This document shows positions 26,178-36,217 of a DNA stretch of 64,000 nt, in pieces; position 1 is the stretch's first letter; each line of letters starts with the position of its first letter. The DNA is taken from NCBI RefSeq assembly GCF_000420465.1, contig NZ_ATUZ01000013.1, positions 62,001 to 126,000 on the forward strand. The letters run 5' to 3'. The notes beneath the pieces are model-generated. The model had not been told where the DNA came from. It made no database searches and was given only the letters and a program-made list of their open reading frames with translations. The DNA is from Desulfovibrio desulfuricans DSM 642 (GTDB lineage Bacteria; Desulfobacterota; Desulfovibrionia; Desulfovibrionales; Desulfovibrionaceae). The translations under genes and the position numbers were made by a program.

Positions 26178-27479
26178 GTGCAGAAGCAGAAAAAAATAAT
26201 GAATTTGTTTGCGGGCAAACTGGCGTCCCGGTTTGTTGCCCTGCTGATTGTTGCCCTTTGCGCCTTGGTTCCGGCTGGCAGCAGCGCCGCCAACGCCGAA
26301 AAGCCAGCCGATGTGGCTTTGGCCCAGCGGCTTGATGCCGTGTTGAACAAGGCTGTGGCCGAGGGCCGCATAGTGGGGGCTGTGGTCATGGTTGCCCGTC
26401 AGGGGCAGGTGGTCTATGCGCGGGCTGTGGGCATGGCCGATGTGGAAAAAGGCACCCCCATGAGTCCGGATACGCGCTTTCGGCTGGCCTCCATGAGCAA
26501 GCCCATTGCGAGCGCCGCAGCACTTGCTCTGGTGGAGAAGGGCATGATCGCTCTGGACGATCCCGTAACCCGCTGGATCCCCTCCTTTACCCCTGCGCTT
26601 GCGGGCAAGGCGGATCCGGTCATTACCGTGCGGCACCTGCTCACGCACACTGCCGGGCTTTCTTATGGATTTTCGGAGCCGCCCGATGGCCCCATGGCGC
26701 TGGCCGAAGTTTCCGATGGACTGGATGACCCGCCCATCACGCTGGAAGAAAACATCTGGCGGCTTGCCACGGTGCCGCTTTATTATGAGCCGGGTACAGA
26801 CTGGAAATACTCCCTTGCCATTGATGTGCTGGGCGAAATCGTATCACGGGCTGGCGGGGACAAGCTGCCCAATGTGGTGCAGGAGCTTGTAACCGGGCCG
26901 CTGGGCATGACGCACACAGGCTTTATGGCAGATGATCCTGACCTGCTTGCCGCACCCTATGTGTGGGCCAATGGCAAGGCCCAGCGCATGGCGGAAACTG
27001 AAATTGTGTCCAATGCTGTTTCCGCAACGCGCTTTCAGCCGGGGAGGGCGCTGGACGAACAGGCCTTTCCCTCCGCCGGGGCAGGGATGGTTGGAACAGC
27101 GGCAGACTACCTGAAATTTCTCGAGGCCGTGCGCGAAAACGGCGGCTCCATCCTCAAACCGGATACCGCGAAGGCCATGACTGCCGATCAGGTCTGTCCC
27201 ATATTGTCGCAACGGCTGAGTGTAACCGCAGGTAAAACCAACGAAGTTGTTGCGCCGGGCTGGGGATTTGGTTTTGGCGGCGCGGTGCTGCTACACCCTG
27301 AAGAGGCGGAATACCCCGCGGGCCAGAACACCTGGAGCTGGAGCGGCGCATACGGAAGCCATTTTTTCATGGATCGCGCCAACGGCATATCCTTTGTGGC
27401 GCTTACCAATACCACGCCTACGGGGATGGCGGGGCCGTTTGCGGTTGGCCTTGCAAGGGCAGTGTACGGCAAAAAGTAG
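26178..27479 (+). CDS. Exported beta-lactamase-fold serine hydrolase (family VIII esterase-like)
   Basis: The GTG at 26178 has GGGGAGG just upstream and gives 433 residues; an ATG at 26199 is the alternative. A signal peptide is evident (FVALLIVALCALVPAGSSAANA). The catalytic SxxK is S105-M-S-K108. The second motif is Y-S in WKYSLAIDVLG rather than the Y-A-N of AmpC, and WSGAYGSHFF lies near the C-terminus. This combination fits EstB-like carboxylesterases better than true class C beta-lactamases, so antibiotic resistance should not be assumed. The substrate is unknown. Confidence 0.88.
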   Translation: MQKQKKIMNLFAGKLASRFVALLIVALCALVPAGSSAANAEKPADVALAQRLDAVLNKAVAEGRIVGAVVMVARQGQVVYARAVGMADVEKGTPMSPDTRFRLASMSKPIASAAALALVEKGMIALDDPVTRWIPSFTPALAGKADPVITVRHLLTHTAGLSYGFSEPPDGPMALAEVSDGLDDPPITLEENIWRLATVPLYYEPGTDWKYSLAIDVLGEIVSRAGGDKLPNVVQELVTGPLGMTHTGFMADDPDLLAAPYVWANGKAQRMAETEIVSNAVSATRFQPGRALDEQAFPSAGAGMVGTAADYLKFLEAVRENGGSILKPDTAKAMTADQVCPILSQRLSVTAGKTNEVVAPGWGFGFGGAVLLHPEEAEYPAGQNTWSWSGAYGSHFFMDRANGISFVALTNTTPTGMAGPFAVGLARAVYGKK

Positions 27480-27554
27480 CCCAAATTACAAGGCCCATGC
27501 TCTGTCGCAAGCCTCCTTCTTTTTGACGCTCCGGCCTTAGTCAGGCATGTTCTC

Positions 27555-27600
27555 AAAGCCCCTTCGTCCATTCCGGCATGCCGGTGGAAGAAGGGGCTTT
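27555..27600. terminator. Bidirectional terminator
   Basis: AAAGCCCCTTC (27555-27565) pairs with GAAGGGGCTTT (27590-27600), with a second small hairpin (CCGG/CCGG) in the loop. It lies between the convergent esterase and metallo-hydrolase genes. Confidence 0.75.
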
Positions 27601-27629
27601 GTCTGTATGCTGGATATTTGTCCTTGGTC

Positions 27630-28499
27630 TTACATGCGGTTCAGGGGCAGTTTTACAAATTGCAGGCCGTTGACGGCCTTGCCGAATTTTCCTGTGCGCA
27701 TGTTGGCCTGAAGGGAGGGCAATATGAGCGGCGGCACAGCCTTGCCGTTATCGTCCGCCTTGCGTTTTGCCACAAATTCGGCCTTGCCCACTTGCAGGTT
27801 CAGCCGCACGTTGGCGGTTTTCTGCTCGCCAACGGTTGCCATGCACTGCGGGCCTCGCACACCCTCAGGCGGGTAGTCATGCCCTACATAGATGCGCAGG
27901 TCGTCGGGCAGGGCAAAGAGCTTGCGGGAGGAATCATACGAATCCTCGGCGCTGCCGCCAGGGAAGTCGCACCGGCCTGAACCCACATCGGGCAAAAAGA
28001 TGGTGTCGCCCACAAAGGCCGCATTGCCCACAATATAGGTGGTGTCTGCGGGGGTATGCCCCGGCGTGTGGATGATTTTTGCGGGCATGTCGGCAATGGT
28101 GAATTCTTCATTATTTTCAAACAGATGGTCAAAGGCCGAGCCGTCTGCGGGCGTGTCCTCCTGCGTTTGAAAGATGGGCGTCCAGGTGGAAATGATATCC
28201 AGCATGTGTTTGCTGATGGCTATTTTCCCGCCCATCTTTTCCTTGATATAGCTGGCTGCGGTGACGTGGTCGGCATGGATGTGGGTTTCAAGAATCCACT
28301 CCACCACAAAGCCCTGCTGGCGGACAAAATCAATAACGGCATCGGCAGAAACAGTGGATGTGCGGCAGGCGTGAAGGTCAAAATCCAGCACGCTGTCTAT
28401 AATGGCGCAACGCTTCTGGGCATCGGTTGCAGACCAGACCACATATGTCCAGGTAGCGGTAACGGGGTCAAAAAATCCGCGCACGTTGGGTGCAGACAT
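27630..28499 (-). CDS. Metallo-beta-lactamase-fold hydrolase, persulfide-dioxygenase/Blh-like
   Basis: The protein has 289 residues. The metal motif is THIHADH (H73, H75, D77, H78), followed by IIHTPGHTPADTTY, FVGDTIF and a GSGRCDFPGG segment typical of the ETHE1/Blh group, then YVGHDYPP. That group oxidises glutathione or protein persulfides to sulfite, or serves as sulfur-responsive hydrolases. The rhodanese-membrane gene sits directly upstream on the same strand (57-base gap), which supports a sulfane-sulfur role. A glyoxalase II-like activity is not excluded. Confidence 0.9.
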   Translation of the reverse strand: MSAPNVRGFFDPVTATWTYVVWSATDAQKRCAIIDSVLDFDLHACRTSTVSADAVIDFVRQQGFVVEWILETHIHADHVTAASYIKEKMGGKIAISKHMLDIISTWTPIFQTQEDTPADGSAFDHLFENNEEFTIADMPAKIIHTPGHTPADTTYIVGNAAFVGDTIFLPDVGSGRCDFPGGSAEDSYDSSRKLFALPDDLRIYVGHDYPPEGVRGPQCMATVGEQKTANVRLNLQVGKAEFVAKRKADDNGKAVPPLILPSLQANMRTGKFGKAVNGLQFVKLPLNRM

Positions 28500-28556
28500 G
28501 GCGAACTCCTTTGCAAAAAGCTAGGGTGAAAGTTCCGGCACCAGGGGGAAGCAGCA

Positions 28557-29165
28557 TTACTGGCAGCTTGCGCCGGGGCTTTTGCCGGCGCCAATGGGGC
28601 AGGCGCCGCCAGAGCAGCCCTTTTTGTTCCAGGGTGCGCGTGTGAGCAGCAGCGCGAGGCCGCACCAGTTGGTAAGGCCGGAAAATACCTGCCCGCAGCC
28701 AATAAAGAGCGCGCCAACCAGAAATGCCTTGTGTACAAAAAGCCCCAGCAAAACGAACAGGGCTGTGAGCGCCCCGGCCACAAGGCGCACCTGCCTGTCC
28801 AGCGTGGGTGAGGTTTCGCCTGTTTTGGGCAGCGCCTGTCCTGTGGTGGGGAATCCAGCTTCCTTGCAGGCCGCAAGGCCGCCTTCAATAACGGTTATGT
28901 CCGCAAATCCGGCTTCGGCAAATTTGGCCGCCGCCGTTTGCGCACGCTTTCCGCTGGCGCAAAGGGTATAAATGGGGGTGTCTGTCAATGCCCCGCTGCG
29001 CAGGGCAACCATGTGAGGATCAAGCTCCGTCACCGGGGCCAGCATGGTCGGAAAGTCGAGGCGTTTTTCTGCAAATTCCATGGGGGTGCGCACATCCACT
29101 ATGAGCGCCTGCTTGAGGTCTTTTTGCCGCAGGGCTTGCGCGCTGATGCTCTTAATAGTTGTCAT
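28557..29165 (-). CDS. Rhodanese domain fused to a DUF2892-type membrane domain
   Basis: The protein has 202 residues from the second of two tandem ATGs; GGAGG is correctly spaced only for this one. Residues 1-105 are a rhodanese domain with active-site C69 in CASGKRAQ, which carries sulfur as a persulfide. The rest holds two helices (LVAGALTALFVLLGLFV and a following LFIGCGQVFSGLTNWCG) of the YgaP/DUF2892 type. The tail (CSGGACPIGAG) adds Cys residues that could be metal- or sulfur-binding. With the downstream persulfide-dioxygenase-like gene it forms a probable two-gene sulfur operon. Confidence 0.9.
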   Translation of the reverse strand: MTTIKSISAQALRQKDLKQALIVDVRTPMEFAEKRLDFPTMLAPVTELDPHMVALRSGALTDTPIYTLCASGKRAQTAAAKFAEAGFADITVIEGGLAACKEAGFPTTGQALPKTGETSPTLDRQVRLVAGALTALFVLLGLFVHKAFLVGALFIGCGQVFSGLTNWCGLALLLTRAPWNKKGCSGGACPIGAGKSPGASCQ

Positions 29166-29534
29166 CATGGCCTCCTTCGGGGGACAGCCTCCGGTTGGAA
29201 GGGTATGAAGATCCGTTTATAGCCGTATCTGTGGCTTGCCGCATATGGTGCAGTCCTGCACATAATACCTCACTATGGGCAGACTGCAAAGCAGCAAGAG
29301 GGGACACTATAGTAGTTGACTACTTTACGTTCTTTTCAGGTAATCATGTTTCCGGGGGGTGCAAGACCCGATTGGAAAAGTCACATTTTTATAATGCGCC
29401 CTGCATAGCTGTGATAGTTACAACAATGTGATTTATGGTTGCACTGTGGGTGGAAAACAGTTCAGACGCAAGCTGGCAGGGAGGGATGAAGGGTTTTTTT
29501 CTGAAAAGAGAGCTTCTGACGGGCTGGCGAGTTT
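29166..29534. promoter_or_regulatory. Intergenic region with two candidate operators
   Basis: This 369-base region lies upstream of the rhodanese gene and downstream of the kinase gene, both on the minus strand. It contains GTGCAG-TC-CTGCAC (29248-29261), about 85 bases upstream of the rhodanese start, and AGTAG-TTGA-CTACT (29311-29324). Both have perfect arms and could bind a dimeric repressor. No gene is visible. Confidence 0.4.
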
Positions 29535-31802
29535 TTAATCCGGCCTGTGCAAAGGCGCGTCAGGCGTGGGGGAAAGAAGCTGCCCAAGAACTGAAAACAT
29601 CTTGCTCATAACAACCGGTTTTTCCAGAAATTCGTCCATGCCGGATTCAAAGGCGTTCTGTATTTCATCGGCAAAAACATTGGCGGAAAGCGCCACAATG
29701 GGGGTGTCCACATCAAACTCCCGTATTTCGCGGGTGGCCTGATAGCCGTCCATCACAGGCATGCGAATGTCCATCATGATGATGTCGTAATTACGGCCTT
29801 TGGCCTTTTCCACCCCTTCGCTGCCATTGAACGCCTGCTCGCACAACATGCCTTCACTTTCTAGCATTTCTTTCAGGATTTCACTGTTGATGACGTTGTC
29901 TTCGCAGATGAGGATCTTCCTTCCCTTGAGTGAGGCTGCGGCGTGCTGCTTGCAATTTTTTTTGTGGAAAGCGGTAATATCTGCGGCGGTGGCTTTTTTG
30001 TGGGGCAAAATCACCGTAAAGGTCGTTCCCTGGCCCGGCGCAGATTTGCAGGTGATGTTGCCCCCAAGAATGTCGACCAGATTTTTTACAATGGCCAGCC
30101 CAAGCCCGCTGCCTGCGCTGGAAACATGATCTTCCTGCGTGAACGGGGAGTACATTCTGGCCTGAAATTTTTTGCTGATTCCCGGCCCGTTATCAGAAAT
30201 AACGTGGGTTACAACAAGACTGTCGGCATTTTCACCGCTGATGTCATTGCGCCATGTTATGGTGCCGCCGGGTTGCGTGTATTTGACTGCATTGTTCAGA
30301 AGGTTGACGATAATCTGCTGAACCTTGCGCGTATCGATCTGCGCATGGCAGGTGGTTGCTGTGCAGTTGAAATGCGTTATGAATGTGATGTTTTTTGCCT
30401 CCGCCTGGGGCCTGATGATGGACTCAATGCTTTTTGCGCTATGTGCGCCAGTGCAAATTGTAGGTATAACGTCTATTTTTCCGTTAGAGAGTTTTTGCAG
30501 GTCAAGAATGTCAGAAAGAATGGCAAGCAGAAAATTTGAACACGCCTTTATGGTGGAGAAGGCCTTGGTGAGGTCAGGCTCCCTGTGCTTTTTTAGCTCA
30601 AGATCTGAAAAACCCACAATGGTGGCAAGGGGAGTGCGCATATCGTGGCTCATGCGCAAGAGAAAGTCCGACTTTGCGCGGTTGGCCTGGCGTTCTTTCT
30701 TCAGCGCTGTGTGCAGCTTGGCATTGAGATCCACTACGTCTTTGCGCAACATGTATTCACTTGTGACATCTTCAAAACTGCCCACAAGGCCTACAATTTT
30801 TCCGTCTTCATAAAGTGGGCTTTTGCTGGCTACAATGTGGCGGTTTTCGCCCTTGCAAAAACACATGCCGGGAACCCGCGTGGTGTTTTCGCCCTGCAAC
30901 ACTCGCAGTTCATCATTTTTGTATGGGTCGGGGTCGCTGTGCCAGCCCATGTCTTCATCATTTTTGCCCAGGAGCACCTGCTCGGAATCAAAGCCGTAAT
31001 ATTCCAGAAAAGCCTTGTTTACGCCGATAAAACGCCTTTCAGCGTCTTTCCAGAAGATTGCAGCCTGGGTGGTGTCCAGAATCTTTTGCAGCAGAACCTG
31101 GTTTTGCCGGTTGTGCGCCAGGGTCTCCTTTTCAGTGGAAATGTTGACAAATGCCAGTTGCAGAACTTTTTGGGGAATAACCCAGGAGAGACTGACGCGA
31201 ATCCATCTGACGTGCCCATCTTGCGGGCGCAGTCTGCACTCCAGAGGCGGCACGGCCTTGCCGGAGGTGAACATTGCCAGCATGTGTTCTACCCTGCACA
31301 CGTCGGCACTGTGAACATGCATGAGATCACTGGCGTGGAAGCACTTGCTCGCCTCACTCCCCGATGTGCCTGTCATGAACAGCGCCTCGCTGTTCATGTA
31401 GGTGCAGTGAAGCGTGGCAGGCCCCTGCGTGACCTTCATGCGGATGATGCCGATTGGAATATCAGACAGAACATCAATCGGCTGCTGTTCTGCGGCAGAA
31501 ATCCACAGTACGCAAACGTTTTCTTCAATCCGCTGGCAGCGGCAATCAAGGAAGCAATGCATGGTTTCGCAAAACACTGTCCATTCTTCCGCAATATCCT
31601 GGGAGAGCGATTTGTTCAGGTGCTCCCTGTTTTCGATAATTTTTTCTAAGCTTTCAAAGTCAGCGATTTTTAGGCGCTCAGTAAATCTTGTATTGGCGGC
31701 ACTGATGGAAAATGTATTGCCTTCAATCCGAGTTAAAAGACAGCATGCAATATTTGTTGAACTATTCCACTTCATGAATTGATCTGTCAGATTTTTGTTC
31801 AT
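29535..31802 (-). CDS. Hybrid sensor histidine kinase (PAS, HisKA, HATPase, receiver)
   Basis: The protein has 755 residues and no membrane segment, so it senses a cytoplasmic signal. Two PAS-like regions (about 125-240 and 245-365, the latter with FWKDAERRFIGVNKAFLEYYGF) precede the H-box MSHDMRTPL (His386). The ATPase domain shows NLLNNAVKYT, DNGPGI and GSGLGLAIV. A C-terminal receiver domain carries the phospho-acceptor Asp678 in MMDIRMPVMDG. No separate response regulator or HPt gene is beside it, so its output is unknown. Confidence 0.93.
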   Translation of the reverse strand: MNKNLTDQFMKWNSSTNIACCLLTRIEGNTFSISAANTRFTERLKIADFESLEKIIENREHLNKSLSQDIAEEWTVFCETMHCFLDCRCQRIEENVCVLWISAAEQQPIDVLSDIPIGIIRMKVTQGPATLHCTYMNSEALFMTGTSGSEASKCFHASDLMHVHSADVCRVEHMLAMFTSGKAVPPLECRLRPQDGHVRWIRVSLSWVIPQKVLQLAFVNISTEKETLAHNRQNQVLLQKILDTTQAAIFWKDAERRFIGVNKAFLEYYGFDSEQVLLGKNDEDMGWHSDPDPYKNDELRVLQGENTTRVPGMCFCKGENRHIVASKSPLYEDGKIVGLVGSFEDVTSEYMLRKDVVDLNAKLHTALKKERQANRAKSDFLLRMSHDMRTPLATIVGFSDLELKKHREPDLTKAFSTIKACSNFLLAILSDILDLQKLSNGKIDVIPTICTGAHSAKSIESIIRPQAEAKNITFITHFNCTATTCHAQIDTRKVQQIIVNLLNNAVKYTQPGGTITWRNDISGENADSLVVTHVISDNGPGISKKFQARMYSPFTQEDHVSSAGSGLGLAIVKNLVDILGGNITCKSAPGQGTTFTVILPHKKATAADITAFHKKNCKQHAAASLKGRKILICEDNVINSEILKEMLESEGMLCEQAFNGSEGVEKAKGRNYDIIMMDIRMPVMDGYQATREIREFDVDTPIVALSANVFADEIQNAFESGMDEFLEKPVVMSKMFSVLGQLLSPTPDAPLHRPD

Positions 31803-32103
31803 GGAAGTAGTCCCTTGATTGAGGCTGACTAGCTTGGAATGTATTTCAACTTAGTTAAATATAAAATTTATCTGGTGTAAATGTGAATTTTTCTTATAAA
31901 GCAATTTCTCTGTATCGTTGTAAATTTATAAATATATGACTGCGATTGCTGGTAGGCACGCCTGAAGGATAAAAGACCCGCACAGAAGTGCGCCTTCAAA
32001 ACAGGTTGCAGATGTCTTGCGAGCAAGCGGGGACGCATTTGGCAAATGGCATCAATGCCTGCACCCGTATCGCAGCATGCGAAACACTGGAAGGTATATA
32101 AAA
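31803..32103. other. Intergenic region without a recognisable gene
   Basis: Roughly the first 150 bases are very AT-rich and probably hold the kinase promoter (minus strand). The rest has higher GC and shows no convincing frame or structure. Confidence 0.5.
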
Positions 32104-32137
32104 ACAGCGGATTTTCCATGGTTGGAAAATCCGCTGT
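32104..32137 (-). terminator. Rho-independent terminator of the carbonic anhydrase gene
   Basis: ACAGCGGATTTTCC (32104-32117) pairs with GGAAAATCCGCTGT (32124-32137). Read on the minus strand, the hairpin is followed by TTTTATA. Confidence 0.85.
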
Positions 32138-32186
32138 CACTGCATGTCGCAATAAAAAGCAGCGCGTTGGCCTGCGCTCTGGGCCG

Positions 32187-32825
32187 TTATTTTTTCAGGG
32201 CCAGAAAATCGTGCTCGTCTGGGTCGTAATATTTGATTTCGCCAGATTCAATATAGTAGAGCCAGCCGTGAACGTGCAGGTCGCCCGATTTTACTCTGTC
32301 GCGCACGCACGGGTATGTCATGAGGTTTTCTATCTGAAAAATGATGGAGAGTTTTTCTGTCAGGCGCAGCAGTTTATCCTGTCCAACTTCCTTGCCAAGT
32401 GCCAGCGTGGCAAGTTCCTTGGCTTTTTTGCCCAGCGAAAGCCATTTTTGCGTGTGCACAAAGGCCTCATCGTGAATGTCCTTGTACAGGGCTGCGATGG
32501 CGCCGCAATAGGTGTGGCCGCAGATGATGATTTCTTCAACATTCAGGGCTGTTACGGCATATTCAATACCTGCGGCCATGGCGTGATAGTCTTCGTCCGG
32601 TTTGTAAGGGGCTACAAAGTTGCCCACATTGCGCAGCACAAAGAGCTGGCCGGGAGGAGTGTTGGTGATAAGCGATGGAATAACCCTGGAATCGGCGCAG
32701 CCGATATAGAGCACCTTGGGGTGCTGGCCGCTGGAAACAAGTTCCAGAAGCTCATTTTCATGCTTGCAGAAGTAGTTTTTTTGGAAAAATGCATTTCCCT
32801 GAAGCAAGCGTTCAACGTTCTTCAT
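32187..32825 (-). CDS. Beta-class carbonic anhydrase
   Basis: The 212-residue zinc enzyme interconverts CO2 and bicarbonate. Zinc ligands are C43 (in GCADSR, with the D45-R47 dyad), H104 and C107 (in GHTYCGA). GAGGT precedes the ATG at 32825; a TTG one codon earlier is less likely. Bicarbonate supply fits carboxylation and pH needs of anaerobes. It has its own terminator and no operon partner. Confidence 0.95.
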   Translation of the reverse strand: MKNVERLLQGNAFFQKNYFCKHENELLELVSSGQHPKVLYIGCADSRVIPSLITNTPPGQLFVLRNVGNFVAPYKPDEDYHAMAAGIEYAVTALNVEEIIICGHTYCGAIAALYKDIHDEAFVHTQKWLSLGKKAKELATLALGKEVGQDKLLRLTEKLSIIFQIENLMTYPCVRDRVKSGDLHVHGWLYYIESGEIKYYDPDEHDFLALKK

Positions 32826-33153
32826 CAAATAACCTCAATAAGCATGGTTGGTTGGGACGTGCGTAGTTGCGGGATTTTTTTGGGGGGGGGCGAAATTTGT
32901 GAAACATTGGTATTGCGCCGCTGACAGCAAGGGGGGGGCTGCCGGATTGTCTGCAATAGGGTTATGACTTCTTTGCTTTGGTCTGCAGGGCAGGCCGTCG
33001 TTGGCCTGGTCGGCTCTGGTGCCTGGTCAGTGCTGCCGCCTGAGCTGCCGCCTGAGCTACCGCAGGATCAGTGCTGGCGCTTGAGCACGCCCTTGACTCA
33101 ACGTTCCATAGCTTGTGGGTAGGGCATCTTGTGCCAAACGTCAAGAAGGGGCT
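32826..33153. other. Intergenic region with G-runs and a short tandem repeat
   Basis: It contains two long G homopolymers (nine G near 32882 and eight G near 32931) and a 12-base unit GCTGCCGCCTGA repeated twice in tandem near 33031-33054, with a decayed third copy. A 60-codon frame on the minus strand (32962-33144) starts with TTG without a binding site and is not called. Confidence 0.5.
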
Positions 33154-33191
33154 ACAGGGCCCGCAATCAGCATGACTGATGCGGGCCCTGT
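33154..33191 (-). terminator. Terminator-like hairpin after the chemoreceptor gene
   Basis: ACAGGGCCCGCA (33154 onward) pairs with TGCGGGCCCTGT ending at 33191; inner TCAG/CTGA extend the stem. The following minus-strand sequence is pyrimidine-rich but has no clean T tract. Confidence 0.6.
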
Positions 33192-33223
33192 GATATCTGC
33201 GCCTGTTCGGGATCTACGGGAAC

Positions 33224-35644
33224 TTATCCTTGCGACAGCGCTTTCAACTGTGCTGCAAGGCGTGAAAGTTCGGCAACGGTGCCGTGCAGTTCGCGCGTCA
33301 GGGTGTTGGTGGTTTCTGCAACATGCTTCACATCTGTAATGGCGCGGTTGATTTCTTCGCTTGTGGCGGATTGCTGTTCCGCTGCCGTGGCGATGGATTG
33401 CACACTATTGCTGGCACTGGCGACAATTTCCACTATCTGGGAAAGCGCTACGCCGCTCTGGTTGGCCATTTCAGTGGCCCTGCTGACAGTGTCGGCAGTG
33501 TCGCGCATTTCCTGCATGTTGCCCTTTGCCACAGATTGAATGGTTGTAATGGCCTCTGTGACTTCCTTGGTGGCCTGCATGGTCTTTTCCGCGAGCTTGC
33601 GCACTTCGTCCGCCACTACGGCAAAACCGCGCCCGGCATCGCCCGCGCGGGCTGCTTCGATAGCCGCATTAAGGGCCAGCAGGTTGGTTTGATCGGCAAT
33701 ATCCGAGATAACTCCCATGATTCTGCCAATGCCCTCGGTATGGGTTTCGAGGGATTCCATTTCCTTGAGCAGGGCACCGGTGTGGCTGTTGACCTCTGCA
33801 ATGGCAGAAACTGCTTCATCAACAATTTCTGCGCCATGCCGGGCCTTTTGCCGCGCGTCTTCTGTCTGGTCAGCGGCGGAAGAAGCATTTTGCGCCACCT
33901 CGCGCACGGTGGAAGTCATTTCTTCCATGGCGGTGGCGGTCTCCTGCGCACGGCCATTTTGCGCATCCGCACCGTCCGAAACCTGCTGGAAGCGGTCCTT
34001 CATCAGGCCCACAGCTTCTGTCAGGCTGTCAGCCGCCAAGCTTATGGAGGTATTCACTTCCTGCATATGCTTCATGGTTGCTTCAATTTCGCGCTCTTTC
34101 AGCACCAGAGTGGTCACATCGCGCGCAATTTCCACATAGCCGATTTTATTGCCCTGGTTGTCGCGCAGCACATCACTGAACGGCTGAATATAATGCGGAT
34201 TTTCCGCAGTGCCGATATCAAGTATACGCGCCACCACAGATTTGCCGCTGCACTTGGACTGCGCAATGGGGCAGTCGTCGCTCTGGCACACTTCGGTATT
34301 GAAGTTGTCGTGGCAGAACTGCCCGCGAAGCTTTGTGATATCCTTTTCAAGCAAGGTTTCTGTGGCTTTGTTGGCGATGATAATGCGGTAGTCGTCATCC
34401 ACGCCAAAGATGGGGTCGGGCACGGAATCCAGCAGGTTTCTGTATCCCTGCACCTCCGTGAGCATGCTTTCAATCTTGTCCAGCAGCCGGTTGAACCATG
34501 AGGCCAGCGCGCCGATTTCGTCCGAGGAGGAATACTTCAGGCGGTTGGCCAGCACAGCCCTGTCTTCTGCAATTTCCTGGATGGTCTGACGGATGCTCTG
34601 AACTGGCCGCAGCACTGTTATGCTGAGCACAAAGAACGTCATGACCAGCGGCACCACAAGCAGGGTAAGGAAGGCCGCCGCAAGGATGATCCCCGCGTGG
34701 CTCATGATGCCCTGCTGTTCAGACAGATCAGTGCTGAACACGAGCACGCCGATCTGCTTGTCCTTGAAATCTGTAATGGGCATACCGGAAAGCAGGGTGG
34801 AGCCGACAATTCGGGTGGTCGATCCCTTACGGGTTGCATCCAGAAAGCTCTTGTCCAGCAATCCCTCAACCTTGCCGTCCTTGGTGCCGCTCACAAGAAC
34901 ATATGAATCGGCAACAATGGGGTGCTTTTCCTTGTTTTGCAGGCCCGTGGCAACCTTAAGGTGCTCGGCGTTCATGTACAGCAGCGAGGATTCTCCCTCG
35001 CCAGCGCTCAGGCCGTTCAGAACGTGGGTAAAACTCACCAGCACTTCAACAGAACCCAGCTGGCTGCCCGAAAGGCTTGTGACAGGTGCAAGGCCCCGGA
35101 TTTCAAAGCCGCCGCTGCCGATTTCGACCCCGCACAGGGCTTTGCCGTTCTTGTTTACCTCAAGCACGGTGGGGCGGAAGGTCGAAAGATCGTCTGAAAT
35201 ATCAACCCACTTGTCGCCCCGCTTGGTCTGTTTGTCGCGCCACAGGCGCGCAAAGCTCCGGGCCGGGGGAAAGTGGTAGTGTATCTGGGGTTTTTCACCG
35301 ATAACCGCCTTGAATCCATCCAGCATGGGAGCGAGGGAAGCGCGCAACATTTCCCGCCCCCTTTGGGCGGCGGCGCTGTTTTCATCGTTAATGTCGCCTT
35401 CCATGGCTGTTCTGTAGGCGGCCTCAACCTCGGGCAGCCTGCTCACCAGCGCGGCCATGCGCATGGCCTGTTCGCTGCACAGTTCAATGGCCTGTTTCAT
35501 CTGCGAGGAGCGGGCTTCGACCAAAGTCTGTATATTTATTTCGTTAAGTCTTTCAAATTGCTTTTGAATGACAAAATAGCAACAAATGCCGATAGCAAGT
35601 GTGATGCCAGCTATGGGGATGCAGACTTTTGCTCGTAATTGCAT
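33224..35644 (-). CDS. Methyl-accepting chemotaxis protein with periplasmic sensor and Cys-rich PAS
   Basis: The protein has 806 residues from the ATG at 35644 (GGAGA upstream); a longer in-frame extension is unlikely. TM1 lies near residues 7-25, a periplasmic sensor of about 290 residues follows, TM2 is near 316-345, then HAMP. A PAS domain (about 405-520) contains four clustered Cys (CHDNFN, then [14 protein letters not shown]) that could bind metal or respond to redox. The signalling domain has the hairpin tip [20 protein letters not shown] and [10 protein letters not shown]. It should control CheA kinase; no che genes are nearby. Confidence 0.93.
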   Translation of the reverse strand: MQLRAKVCIPIAGITLAIGICCYFVIQKQFERLNEINIQTLVEARSSQMKQAIELCSEQAMRMAALVSRLPEVEAAYRTAMEGDINDENSAAAQRGREMLRASLAPMLDGFKAVIGEKPQIHYHFPPARSFARLWRDKQTKRGDKWVDISDDLSTFRPTVLEVNKNGKALCGVEIGSGGFEIRGLAPVTSLSGSQLGSVEVLVSFTHVLNGLSAGEGESSLLYMNAEHLKVATGLQNKEKHPIVADSYVLVSGTKDGKVEGLLDKSFLDATRKGSTTRIVGSTLLSGMPITDFKDKQIGVLVFSTDLSEQQGIMSHAGIILAAAFLTLLVVPLVMTFFVLSITVLRPVQSIRQTIQEIAEDRAVLANRLKYSSSDEIGALASWFNRLLDKIESMLTEVQGYRNLLDSVPDPIFGVDDDYRIIIANKATETLLEKDITKLRGQFCHDNFNTEVCQSDDCPIAQSKCSGKSVVARILDIGTAENPHYIQPFSDVLRDNQGNKIGYVEIARDVTTLVLKEREIEATMKHMQEVNTSISLAADSLTEAVGLMKDRFQQVSDGADAQNGRAQETATAMEEMTSTVREVAQNASSAADQTEDARQKARHGAEIVDEAVSAIAEVNSHTGALLKEMESLETHTEGIGRIMGVISDIADQTNLLALNAAIEAARAGDAGRGFAVVADEVRKLAEKTMQATKEVTEAITTIQSVAKGNMQEMRDTADTVSRATEMANQSGVALSQIVEIVASASNSVQSIATAAEQQSATSEEINRAITDVKHVAETTNTLTRELHGTVAELSRLAAQLKALSQG

Positions 35645-36217
35645 CAGAGTTCTCCATATGCAATAGTTTAAAATACTATCGCGTGCTTGTGAAAAAACTT
35701 TAGGCTTGTGACAGGTTGTGTAAAAAGACAAAGATTCAAGCGCCATTATTTGCTAACAAATAGTATAAGGCGGAGTATATTTGCTCAGAACACAAGAAGA
35801 AATGATACCATAACAGTGTGAAAAAAACAAGTTCCCAGATGATATTGTTTAATAATGGGAAATTATTCTCAAAATTGCCATTCCGATAATTTTGCGGGAT
35901 CGTTTTTTTGAAAACTGGGAGTGGGAATCTAAAAGCGGGAAACTGATAGCTGAAGGATACTGCAACTAGTGGCAGCGGCTTGCTGAAAAAAGAGGCGGCA
36001 GCAGTGGCGGAGGTTCTGCCGATGCCTGCCGCTGAGGGGCGGGCCATGGGCGCGCTGGCGGATTTTTGCCTTTTGACAGGTATTACCGTAGTATTCACCC
36101 CTGCGGCAGCCTGTAAACCGCCGCTTTTATGTGCAGGATACAAGCCCCTGAGCAGGCACATGCCTGCAAAGGCGGCATTTTGCATTTTTGACCATGCGTT
36201 ATAACGCCAGGGAGCCT
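35645..36217. other. Divergent intergenic region, about 570 bp
   Basis: The left half is AT-rich and probably holds the chemoreceptor promoter. The right half (about 35970-36180) is GC-rich with a GCGGCAG/CTGCCGC inverted repeat around 35994-36029. Open frames here on either strand lack binding sites and motifs. I see no supported gene. Confidence 0.45.

Noticed and set aside
26178..27479. Class C beta-lactamase (antibiotic resistance)
   Set aside because: SxxK is present, but Y-S replaces Y-A-N and the surrounding motifs fit EstB-like esterases.
32962..33144. 60-codon minus-strand frame between chemoreceptor and carbonic anhydrase
   Set aside because: TTG start without Shine-Dalgarno and Ala/Gln repeats that come from the tandem DNA repeat.
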